Below, piece by piece: positions 1 to 6,220 of a stretch of DNA of 8,535 nt. The stretch's first letter is position 1. Every line of letters starts with the position of its first letter. Under the pieces are notes generated by a model. It was not told the DNA's origin and did not search any database. It was given only the letters and a program-made list of their open reading frames with translations. The translations under genes were made by a program, and so were the position numbers. Location: assembly GCA_902767455.1 (NCBI GenBank), contig CACXHH010000157.1:1-8535 (forward strand), given 5' to 3'. Source of the DNA: an uncultured Eubacteriales bacterium (GTDB lineage: Bacteria; Bacillota; Clostridia; Christensenellales; Borkfalkiaceae).

Positions 1-437
1 CCGACCGCGGCGAAACGGAAATAAAACTTCGTCTTGAACGCTACGAAATGGAACAGCGCCACGCCGTCAATTACGATTACGTCATCGCCAACGACGATCT
101 CGACAAAACGCTCGCAATAGTCAACGCGATAATCGACGCCGAAACTTACGACCGCCCGCTTTTGACTTTAAAACAGATAAAATTCGACTGGAAAAAGTCT
201 TACGAAAAGGCGCGTATGCTTTTAAACGGCGAAAAGATAAAGCCCGTAAAAGTAGCCGTCGCTGACGGGCGGATAGCTTTAACCGAAGGGCTTTCAAAGT
301 ACGTAGCGCAAGCGGTCACGGGCAAGAAGGTCGCAAAAGAGTTTACAGACGCGCCCGACGGCGTTATCCCGCAGGATATTCCGACCGAAAAGCTCGTGGC
401 TCAATTCAAAGAAAAGTTCGGCGACCTTACCGTATAG
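1..437 (+). CDS. gmk: Guanylate kinase (3' part) with C-terminal ParB-like extension
   Basis: This is the 3' end of a gene whose start lies left of the window. The reading frame is open from base 3 and ends at TAG 435-437, giving 144 visible residues. The first ~47 residues match the end of guanylate kinase (ATP + GMP to ADP + GDP, cytosolic): an RGETE..LRLERYEME helix, then YDYVIANDDLD and a helix ending AIIDAE. Bacterial Gmk normally stops about there, at roughly 200 residues. Here about 97 residues follow. The pattern LTLKQIKFDW, GEKIKPVKV, DGRIALTEGLSKYVAQAVTG resembles the ParB/Srx N-terminal fold, where a buried Gly precedes a helix (usually DGHxRxxAA). The usual Arg of that motif is not kept, so nuclease or CTPase activity is not implied. 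A bidirectional terminator follows 38 bases after the stop. The Gmk call is firm; the extension call is inference. Confidence 0.82.
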   Translation, partial: DRGETEIKLRLERYEMEQRHAVNYDYVIANDDLDKTLAIVNAIIDAETYDRPLLTLKQIKFDWKKSYEKARMLLNGEKIKPVKVAVADGRIALTEGLSKYVAQAVTGKKVAKEFTDAPDGVIPQDIPTEKLVAQFKEKFGDLTV

Positions 438-474
438 CCGAAAAACTCCTTTTTCACGTAATAATAACGAACAT

Positions 475-522
475 AAAAACTCCGCTTCCGTCGGCGACGT
501 CGCCTTCGGGAGCGGAGTTTTT
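475..522. terminator. Bidirectional Rho-independent terminator between gmk and parC
   Basis: The arms 475-490 and 507-522 pair over 16 bp with one G-U. The outer 12 bp are perfect (AAAAACTCCGCT / AGCGGAGTTTTT), and the apex holds a GGCG/CGCC mini-stem. The stem starts with five A and ends with six T, so it can stop transcripts from gmk (+) and from parC (-), which converge here. Confidence 0.9.
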
Positions 523-580
523 TAAGGAGGTTGATAAAAGTGTGTGCTTGATTATTTAAGTCGCCACGGCATTTTTGCCG

Positions 581-3016
581 TTATCTCTTGCCGCCCTTTG
601 AAAACAGAACGGTGAGCGGCTGGCACGAACCGACGTTTTTAAGGTTTTTGCCTTTCGTCGTGCGGGCTTCGAGTTCGACCTGCGAATCGTCCGAATAATA
701 CTCGGTGCCAAAGCGGTCGTTTATTTTTATCTTGACGATCGAGCCGTCGAGAATAGTGCAGGAAAGCACCATTTCGCCGTACTTGGCGTCGCCGAGCTCG
801 AATATCTTAACGCCCTTTCTCGCCCTGCCGATAGCCGAGATAGCGCCGAGTTTGACCTTTTTGAAAGTGCCGAAGGTGGAAGCGAGCATGGCGACGTCGT
901 CTTCGCCTATCATAGTCGCGAGAACGACTTCGTCTTTACCGTCGAGCGCAACGCCCTTTACGCCGCCGGCGACTCTTCCCTGTTCGGGAAGTTCGTTTTC
1001 GGCTTTAAGACACATACCGAACTTGGTCGCGAAGAAGAGATATCCTTCGGGCTTATATTGTTCGACGGAGAAGAGTTCGTCGCCGTCTTTGAGTTTGATA
1101 GCCTGATAAACAGATTTCTGAACGGTGTATTCCTGCCAGTCGGTGAGTTTGACCATACCCTGCCGCGTGAAGAACACGAGTTTGCCTTCCGGAACTTCCA
1201 CGCCCTTGACGGCGAACAGGCTGACTGGCACTTCGCCCTTTTCGGAGTTCTTGAACAGATCTTCAAACTTGACGCCTTCTATGAGCGAGCCTCTGCAATC
1301 GGGGAGAAGCTCGACGTCCATCTTATAGCAGTTACCCTTGTTGGTGAACGCGTAAACGAGTTTATCGGCGGGCACCTTGACGCAGGACGTGAACACGTCG
1401 CGCTCGATGGGCTCTTCGTCGTCGAGAATACGCTTATACTGACCTTGCGAAAGCTTTCTCACTCTGCCCTTGACGTTTACGCCGACGTAATAAGTTTCGA
1501 CGGATTTCTTTTCCTCTTCTTTGATAAGGTCTATCTCTTCCGCTGTTTCGACGATGCGGCTCCGTCTTTCGTCGCGATACTTCTTCTTTATCTGAAGCAT
1601 CTCTGTTTCGACGACGTGGAGCTGTTTTTTCTTGCTTTCAAGAATGCTCTCGTACTCTTTGATGAGCTCTTTGAGCGCGGCAAGCTCTTGTTTTAAGTTG
1701 TTTACTTCAAGTTTAGTAAGCCTTGCCAGACGCAGATCGAGTATGGCGTTTGCCTGCTTTTCGGAAAGCTTGAACGCGTCCCTTAAATTCTGCCTTGCCG
1801 TCGACGTATCGGGCGAATTTTTGATTATCCTGATAACTTCGTCGATATTCGTTACGGCGATGATGAGCCCTTCTAAAATATGCGCGCGCTCTTTGGCTTT
1901 GTCGAGATCGTACTTAGTTCTGCGAACTATGATATTGCGCTGGTACTCGGTGTAGTAACGGAATATATCTATAAGCCCGAGTTGTTGCGGCTTTCCGTCG
2001 GCGATAACGACCGTATTGATACCGAAGGAAACTTGCAGATCGCTGTATTTATAAAGGTTGTCGAGTATCTTCTTGACCGACGCGTCCTTTTTGAGTTTGA
2101 TGACGGCGCGCATACCGTTTCTGTCCGACTCGTCGTTTATCGAAGCTATCCCCGCGAACAGTTCCTTCTTTTCTTCGCAGAGCGAGTCTATCTTTGTAAG
2201 AAGTTTAGCCTTGTTCGCTCCGTAAGGTATCTCGGTGATGACGATATTTTTCTTTTCGCCTTCCGTTTCGACGTGCAGTTTTGCCCTTATGAGTATTTTG
2301 CCCCTGCCCGTTTCATAGGCTTTTTTGATCTCGCCGTTTGAAATTATGTAGCCGCCCGTCGGAAAGTCGGGCCCGGGAACTATCTTCATAAGCTCGTCGA
2401 GCGTAATTTTCGGGTTGCGGATGTACGCCACGGCGCCGTCGATGACTTCGCCGAGATTATGCGTGGGGATATTAGTCGCAAGCCCTACCGCTATGCCCGT
2501 TGCGCCGTTCACGAGAAGGTTGGGGTATCTCGAAGGCAACGTTTCGGGCTCTTTTAAAGAATCGTCGAAGTTGGGCGACCAACGCACGGTGTCCTTTTCG
2601 ATATCCTTTACGAGTTCGAGCGCGAGCGCCTGCAAGCGGACTTCGGTGTAACGCATAGCCGCCGGCGGATCGCCGTCGATAGAGCCGAAGTTACCTTGCC
2701 CGTCCACAAGACACATTCTCATATTATACGGCTGAGCGAGCCTTACCATGGCGTCGTACACCGAACTGTCGCCGTGGGGGTGGTATTTCGCAAGGCAGTC
2801 GCCTACTACCCTTGCGCTCTTTTTATAGCCCTTGTCGGGCGTCATACCCTGTTCGTACATCGAATATATTATTCTTCTCTGAACGGGTTTGAGCCCGTCC
2901 TCGACGCGCGGCAAAGCCCTGTCGAGTATTACGTACTCGGCGTACGGCATCATCGATTGATGCAACACGTCTTCAAGATTGTTGTTTATAATTGCGTCTT
3001 TATTGATTACTTCCAT
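581..3016 (-). CDS. parC: DNA topoisomerase IV subunit A (type IIA, ParC-type)
   Basis: This is the DNA-cleaving subunit of a type IIA topoisomerase (811 aa), which with the B subunit upstream makes an A2B2 enzyme for decatenation and relaxation. In order it has a winged-helix core with HPHGDSSVYDAM (79-90) and AAMRYTE with Arg122 and catalytic Tyr123, a tower region with NLLVNGATGIAVG (Ile175 at the DNA-bending site), a coiled coil around 435-490, and a six-bladed beta-propeller from ~508 to the end. The GyrA box (QRRGGKG) that gyrase needs for DNA wrapping is absent from blade one. DPPAAMRYTE also matches Gram-positive ParC. Other stretches (DLQVSFGINTVVIADGKP, DERRSRIV) are more GyrA-like, so a gyrase-type paralogue is the alternative. 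The QRDR residues Ser84 and Asp88 are unmutated. ATG 3016 is chosen because GGAG lies 5 nt before it; GTG 3022 has no spaced RBS. It is the second gene of the operon, 74 nt after parE. Confidence 0.85.
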   Translation of the reverse strand: MEVINKDAIINNNLEDVLHQSMMPYAEYVILDRALPRVEDGLKPVQRRIIYSMYEQGMTPDKGYKKSARVVGDCLAKYHPHGDSSVYDAMVRLAQPYNMRMCLVDGQGNFGSIDGDPPAAMRYTEVRLQALALELVKDIEKDTVRWSPNFDDSLKEPETLPSRYPNLLVNGATGIAVGLATNIPTHNLGEVIDGAVAYIRNPKITLDELMKIVPGPDFPTGGYIISNGEIKKAYETGRGKILIRAKLHVETEGEKKNIVITEIPYGANKAKLLTKIDSLCEEKKELFAGIASINDESDRNGMRAVIKLKKDASVKKILDNLYKYSDLQVSFGINTVVIADGKPQQLGLIDIFRYYTEYQRNIIVRRTKYDLDKAKERAHILEGLIIAVTNIDEVIRIIKNSPDTSTARQNLRDAFKLSEKQANAILDLRLARLTKLEVNNLKQELAALKELIKEYESILESKKKQLHVVETEMLQIKKKYRDERRSRIVETAEEIDLIKEEEKKSVETYYVGVNVKGRVRKLSQGQYKRILDDEEPIERDVFTSCVKVPADKLVYAFTNKGNCYKMDVELLPDCRGSLIEGVKFEDLFKNSEKGEVPVSLFAVKGVEVPEGKLVFFTRQGMVKLTDWQEYTVQKSVYQAIKLKDGDELFSVEQYKPEGYLFFATKFGMCLKAENELPEQGRVAGGVKGVALDGKDEVVLATMIGEDDVAMLASTFGTFKKVKLGAISAIGRARKGVKIFELGDAKYGEMVLSCTILDGSIVKIKINDRFGTEYYSDDSQVELEARTTKGKNLKNVGSCQPLTVLFSKGGKR

Positions 3017-3021
3017 ATTCA

Positions 3022-3025
3022 CTCC
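3022..3025 (-). promoter_or_regulatory. Ribosome binding site of parC
   Basis: GGAG on the minus strand lies 5 nt before ATG 3016. It overlaps the alternative GTG codon at 3022-3020, which argues that the ATG is the real start and the product is 811 rather than 813 residues. Confidence 0.7.
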
Positions 3026-3090
3026 ATAAATTCTTGACCAAAAACGACAAATTGCGCGATAACGAAGTTATAGCCCGACTTTTTAAGTTT

Positions 3091-5049
3091 TCAGTCGTTT
3101 CTTCTCGCCTCGAAGTTGTCGACTTTGTTGAAGTCTGCGTGAGTCTGTATGTAGAGTTTTCGCTCTTCGAGCCCGTCGCCCATAAGTATCGTAATGAGCC
3201 TTTCGGCTTCGGCGGCGTCTTCGAGCGTTACGCGCATCAAAACGCGCGTTTTGGGGTTCATAGTCGTTTCCCAGAGCTGCGACGGGTTCATTTCGCCTAA
3301 GCCTTTATAGCGTTGGAGCGAATATCCCCTGCCGACGAGATCTATCTTCTTTTTAAGTTCCTTATCGTCGTAAGCGTATTCGACGACGTCCTTTTTAAAG
3401 ATTTTGTATAACGGCGGCATACCGATATAGACGTGTCCTTCCTGAATAAGCTGGCGCATATAACGGAAGAAGAAGGTTAAAAGTATCGCCCTTATGTGCG
3501 CGCCGTCCTGGTCGGCGTCCGACAAGATGATGACTTTGTCGTATCTTAAATCTTCCATCTTGAAGTCGTTACCGATACCCGTGCCGAGCGCCGTTATTAT
3601 CGAGCGTATCTCTTCGTTTTTAAGAACTTCTTCCATACGCTTTTTCTCGCTGTTGAGCGGCTTTCCGCGCAAGGGAAGGATAGCCTGATGCTGTCTGTCG
3701 CGACCTTGCTTCGCGCTTCCGCCTGCCGAATCGCCTTCGACGATAAACACTTCGTTTAGCTGCGCTTTACGGGAAGAACAGTCTGAAAGCTTACCGACGA
3801 GCTTTGCGCTTTCCGCGCCGTTTTTGGCTCTTGCAAGCGCCTTGGCGTTCTTCGCGGCGTTCCTGACGTTTGCCGCGGCAAGCCCTTTCTGAATAATGAT
3901 ATCGAAAACGTTGTTGAGCTTCTTGGTGCGGATTATCTTATCGAGCTCGTCTATCGTAACGCTCTCGACGGCGGGCCGCACTTCGGGCGTGCCGAGCTTG
4001 GTCTTGGTCTGACCTTCGAACTGCGCGTTCTTCATGCGTATCGAGATTATCGCGGTAAGTCCTTCGCGGAAGTCCTCGCCGAGAAGGTTGGCGGCTTTAT
4101 CTTTTAAAAGGTTACGCGAGCGCGCGTAGTCGTTGAGAACCTTCGTAAGCCCCGACTTAAAGCCGACTTCGTGCATGCCGCCTTCCCCCGTCGGGATATT
4201 ATTGACGAAGGAGAACACGCTCTCGACGTAGCTGTCGGTGTGCTGCATGGCAAACTCTATCTTTATACCGTTCTTTTCCGCCTGAACGTAAATGGGGTCG
4301 GGATAGGCTACGTTTTTGCCTTCGTTAAGGTACTTCGCGTAGTCGATGATACCGCCTTCGAAGCGATAGACCTTTTCCTTTACTTCTGTGCCGCGCTTGT
4401 CCACGAAGTTTATCTTTATATTTTTATTAAGGAAAGCAAGCTCTTTAAGGCGCTTGGTTATCGTTTCGTCGTTGAACTCTACCGTTTCGAAGATGGTGGC
4501 GTCGGGCTTGAAGCGGATAAAAGAGCCGTGCTTGGTCGTCTTGATACCCGTGTTGAGAAGGGGAGCCTTGGGAACGCCCGCGTGTATCTTTTCGGTCTTC
4601 TTGTCCACCCAGCTGTTGAATTCCATACGGAATATAGTGCCGTTATAAACTTCGACTTTGAGCCACTCCGAAAGCGCGTTGGTTACCGAAGCGCCTACGC
4701 CGTGAAGCCCGCCCGAATACTGGTAGTTGCCGTCGTCGAATTTTCCGCCCGCGTGAAGCTGAGTGAAAACTACTTCCACGCCCGAAACCTTCGCTACGGG
4801 GTGGATATCGGTAGGTATGCCCCTGCCGTTATCTTCTACGGAAGCGCTCCCGTCGGGGTATAAAGTCACTGTTATCTCGTCGGCAAAACCGTTGGCGGCT
4901 TCGTCGACGGCGTTGTCGACTATTTCCCACAAGATATGGTGAAGCCCTTTAACGCTTGTCGTACCTATGTACATGCCCGGGCGTATCCTTACCGCTTCCA
5001 AACCTTCGAGTATCTTTATGTTCTCCGAAGTATATTTTTTAGGTGCCAT
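3091..5049 (-). CDS. parE: DNA topoisomerase IV subunit B (type IIA ATPase, ParE-type)
   Basis: This is the ATPase subunit (652 aa, normal length) that powers strand passage by the A subunit encoded next. The GHKL ATPase domain (1-~215) shows RPGMYIG (23-29), EIVDNAVDEA with general base Glu42 and Asn46, VEDNGRGIP with Asp73, and the lid SGGLHGVGAS (112-121). The transducer domain follows, with QTKTKLG (347-353) carrying the ATP-contacting lysine. The TOPRIM domain has EGDSAGGSAKQGRDR (438-452) and metal-binding DADQD (511-515). The C-terminus has QRYKGLGEMNPSQLWETTMNP (579-599). TTMNP and DxDGAHI favour ParE over GyrB, but the families are close, so assignment leans on the partner lacking a GyrA box and on the absence of dnaA/recF neighbours. 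The start is set by AAGGAG 5 nt before ATG 5049 and the early conserved ATPase motifs. Confidence 0.87.
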   Translation of the reverse strand: MAPKKYTSENIKILEGLEAVRIRPGMYIGTTSVKGLHHILWEIVDNAVDEAANGFADEITVTLYPDGSASVEDNGRGIPTDIHPVAKVSGVEVVFTQLHAGGKFDDGNYQYSGGLHGVGASVTNALSEWLKVEVYNGTIFRMEFNSWVDKKTEKIHAGVPKAPLLNTGIKTTKHGSFIRFKPDATIFETVEFNDETITKRLKELAFLNKNIKINFVDKRGTEVKEKVYRFEGGIIDYAKYLNEGKNVAYPDPIYVQAEKNGIKIEFAMQHTDSYVESVFSFVNNIPTGEGGMHEVGFKSGLTKVLNDYARSRNLLKDKAANLLGEDFREGLTAIISIRMKNAQFEGQTKTKLGTPEVRPAVESVTIDELDKIIRTKKLNNVFDIIIQKGLAAANVRNAAKNAKALARAKNGAESAKLVGKLSDCSSRKAQLNEVFIVEGDSAGGSAKQGRDRQHQAILPLRGKPLNSEKKRMEEVLKNEEIRSIITALGTGIGNDFKMEDLRYDKVIILSDADQDGAHIRAILLTFFFRYMRQLIQEGHVYIGMPPLYKIFKKDVVEYAYDDKELKKKIDLVGRGYSLQRYKGLGEMNPSQLWETTMNPKTRVLMRVTLEDAAEAERLITILMGDGLEERKLYIQTHADFNKVDNFEARRND

Positions 5050-5054
5050 ACACT

Positions 5055-5060
5055 CTCCTT
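5055..5060 (-). promoter_or_regulatory. Ribosome binding site of parE
   Basis: AAGGAG lies 5 nt before ATG 5049. Just upstream on the transcript, a 7-bp inverted repeat (CCCGACG at 5106-5100, CGTCGGG at 5068-5062) ends next to this site and could influence access to it; that effect is inference. Confidence 0.75.
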
Positions 5061-5135
5061 TCCCGACGCGCCTTCTGCTTTAAAAACGCTTTGCCGCTTC
5101 GTCGGGCGCCGCTTTTCTTTTTTGCGGCTATATGA

Positions 5136-5164
5136 ATTATAATTTTTAACGAATTTTAGGTCAA
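5136..5164 (-). promoter_or_regulatory. SigA-type promoter of the parE-parC operon
   Basis: TTGACC (5164-5159) is followed by a 17-nt spacer and TATAAT (5141-5136), a near-consensus housekeeping promoter. The -35 hexamer is formed by the last Leu and Thr codons of the ArsR-type gene, and that gene's TAA stop lies in the spacer. Transcription would start near 5129, giving a leader of about 80 nt. No terminator separates the two genes, so readthrough from the regulator promoter is also possible. Confidence 0.75.
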
Positions 5165-5701
5165 GAACGATACTTTGCGTATCCTTCCGTCGGCTTCTTC
5201 TATGAGCTTCAATTCAGCCATTTCTCGCTTTGCGGTGATGAAATCATCTATCGTATCGGCAATAATAACGCTCGCTTCTCCTTGCGAATACCACTCGCCG
5301 TCCTTGAAGTTTTTAAGAGTTTCGCGATAGATTATCATACGCTTCTTTATCTGAACGGGAAGTTTTTCAACTCTGCCGTTGACGAAACACTCTTCGACGA
5401 CTTTTCTCGCGAACGCGTCGTTTTCCGCGGGAACGGCAGGCGTATTTTCGCACGACAAAACGTCGAAGAAGGTCCTTCTCATCAGGTCGCCGTTAAGCGA
5501 ATAAACCTGATAATACTGCTCCTTTTTCGTAGTCACCACGCCGGCGGAAAGCAACTTCTTCAAGTGAAAACTCACCGTTGACACGCCGATATTCAATTCT
5601 TCAGACAGTTGTTCGACGAACTTCGGCCCGCTCGACAGCGACAATACTATCTTCACGCGCGATTCGTCGGCAAAAGCCTTGAACAATTCTTCAGCTCGCA
5701 T
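5156..5701 (-). CDS. ArsR-family winged-helix regulator with DUF2087-like C-terminal domain
   Basis: This is a predicted cytosolic DNA-binding regulator of 181 aa, longer than classical ArsR proteins (~100-120). Residues 3-70 form the ArsR winged helix: ELFKAFADESRVKIVLSL, a helix-turn-helix with recognition helix VSTVSFHLKKLLSAGV (40-55), then a wing (VTTKKEQYYQVYSL). Residues ~105-180 fit DUF2087: FVNGRVEKLPVQIKKRMIIYRETLKNF, then a second small helical segment ending DGRIRKVSFL. The ELCVC-type metal site of ArsR/SmtB is missing; only Cys84 and Cys105 are present, so metal sensing is not indicated and the effector is unknown. ATG 5701 is the only start that keeps the full HTH, yet no Shine-Dalgarno sequence precedes it. 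It is transcribed alone from a consensus promoter with repeats in its leader, which suggests autoregulation. It sits just upstream of parE, possibly by chance. Confidence 0.85.
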   Translation of the reverse strand: MRAEELFKAFADESRVKIVLSLSSGPKFVEQLSEELNIGVSTVSFHLKKLLSAGVVTTKKEQYYQVYSLNGDLMRRTFFDVLSCENTPAVPAENDAFARKVVEECFVNGRVEKLPVQIKKRMIIYRETLKNFKDGEWYSQGEASVIIADTIDDFITAKREMAELKLIEEADGRIRKVSFLT

Positions 5702-5710
5702 ATTTAATTT

Positions 5711-5825
5711 GATATTTATAGAAATAGATTTTATGATAAATACTATAAATATCGAAATGTAAATAATATTTATTACGATTTATATCGACAGATATTCGTC
5801 TATCTATTATTATATTTATCGAAAT
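5711..5825. repeat. Three 15-bp direct repeats in the regulator leader (candidate operators)
   Basis: Plus-strand copies are GATATTTATAGAAAT (5711-5725), TATAAATATCGAAAT (5744-5758) and TATATTTATCGAAAT (5811-5825). The third matches each of the others at 13 of 15 positions. A weaker related stretch is at 5781-5791. Copies one and two also contain a perfect 10-bp inverted repeat (5711-5720 and 5744-5753). The third copy lies in the spacer and -10 of the regulator's own promoter, where a bound ArsR-type protein would block RNA polymerase. The operator role is inference, and AT-rich sequence makes chance repeats easier. Confidence 0.55.
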
Positions 5826-5837
5826 AAAATTTGTCAA
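5809..5837 (-). promoter_or_regulatory. Consensus SigA promoter of the ArsR-type regulator
   Basis: TTGACA (5837-5832), a 17-nt spacer and TATAAT (5814-5809) are a full match to the housekeeping consensus at ideal spacing. Transcription would begin near 5802, leaving an AT-rich leader of about 100 nt before ATG 5701. It lies 32 nt downstream of the LysM gene's terminator, so the regulator has its own transcription unit. Confidence 0.85.
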
Positions 5838-5869
5838 CGGTTTTTGCAAAAAAATTTGAGCGCATAATG

Positions 5870-5914
5870 AAAAAACTCCCGCACTCGACCTTTCAAAAGC
5901 CGAAAGCGGAAGTT
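5870..5914 (-). terminator. Rho-independent terminator of the LysM gene
   Basis: On the minus strand AACTTCCGC (5914-5906) pairs with GCGGGAGTT (5882-5874) through 9 bp with one G-U. An inner CTTTC/GAAAG stem sits in the loop, and a run of six T (5875-5870) overlaps the end of the outer stem. It starts about 55 nt after the LysM stop and has no T run on the plus strand, so it acts only leftward. Confidence 0.8.
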
Positions 5915-5969
5915 CTTAAAAATAAAAATAGCGTTTTCGCCGTAAAAAAGTGCGGCAAGCGGTTACGAT

Positions 5970-6149
5970 TTACGGCTTCCCGATAAGAAGCGTTTGCCCT
6001 GCGACGACTTCTTCCTTAAGATCGTTGTCTTTTATAAGTTTTTCGACGGGCACTGAAAACTTATACGCCACGGCAACGAGAGTTTCGCCTTCTTCGACGG
6101 CGTACAAAAATTCGTCAAGGCGGCTCGAAATCAATAATAACTCGTTCAT
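5970..6149 (-). CDS. Small single-LysM-domain protein
   Basis: This is a 59-residue protein on the minus strand, ATG 6149 to TAA 5972-5970. Residues 16-59 form one LysM unit: YAVEEGETLVAVAYKFSVPVEKLIKDNDL, then VVAGQTLLIGKP, matching the family pattern Y-x-V-x-x-G-D/E-T-L, a hydrophobic helix pair, LKxxNxL and PGQxLxIP. LysM binds N-acetylglucosamine in peptidoglycan or chitin-like polymers. No signal peptide or membrane segment precedes it (MNELLLISSRLDEFL is too short and too charged), so either it acts inside the cell, as coat-associated LysM proteins do in a mother cell, or it leaves by an unseen route. An in-frame TAA five codons upstream fixes the start, yet there is no RBS. A dedicated terminator follows. 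It is divergent from the flippase, 71 nt away. A degraded remnant of a larger LysM protein is possible. Confidence 0.75.
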   Translation of the reverse strand: MNELLLISSRLDEFLYAVEEGETLVAVAYKFSVPVEKLIKDNDLKEEVVAGQTLLIGKP

Positions 6150-6203
6150 AGTATGAATATATTAAACCGTAAAACAAATTATTCGTATTCTTAAAAAGGC
6201 TAC

Positions 6204-6217
6204 GGAGCGGCAGGTGG
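6204..6217 (+). promoter_or_regulatory. Ribosome binding region of the flippase gene
   Basis: Two Shine-Dalgarno-like strings occur: GGAG (6204-6207) and AGGTGG (6212-6217). AGGTG ends 4 nt before the in-frame ATT at 6221. GGAG sits 6 nt before GTG 6214, but that GTG frame stops after three codons. Both point to initiation near 6214-6221, far upstream of the first in-frame GTG at 6368. Confidence 0.5.
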
Positions 6218-6220
6218 AAT

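Noticed and set aside
524..549. Strong AAGGAGG followed by GTG on the plus strand just after the first terminator
   Set aside because: The GTG frame ends after three codons (TGT GCT TGA) and no other start at fitting distance opens a frame before parC.
566..581. ACGGCA-TTTT-TGCCGT hairpin just after the parC stop codon
   Set aside because: The 6-bp stem lacks a T run on the minus strand; the strong stem at 475-522 explains termination better.
1058..1696. Long plus-strand open frames opposite parC and parE (also 1880-2341, 4171-4863 and others)
   Set aside because: They lie antisense to strongly conserved topoisomerase domains, show no family resemblance, and arise from the codon bias of the real genes.
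3020..3022. GTG as the parC start (813 residues)
   Set aside because: It overlaps the GGAG motif itself, whereas ATG 3016 has that motif at 5-nt spacing.
3059..3071. ATAACGAAGTTAT between parE and parC resembles one arm of a lox site
   Set aside because: Only one arm is present with no spacer or partner. It is a simple 5-bp inverted repeat around GAA and is best read as chance.
6147..6155. Minus-strand CATACTATG resembles a SigE/SigK -10 element
   Set aside because: It overlaps the LysM start codon, so transcripts from it would lack the start, and no matching -35 is seen.
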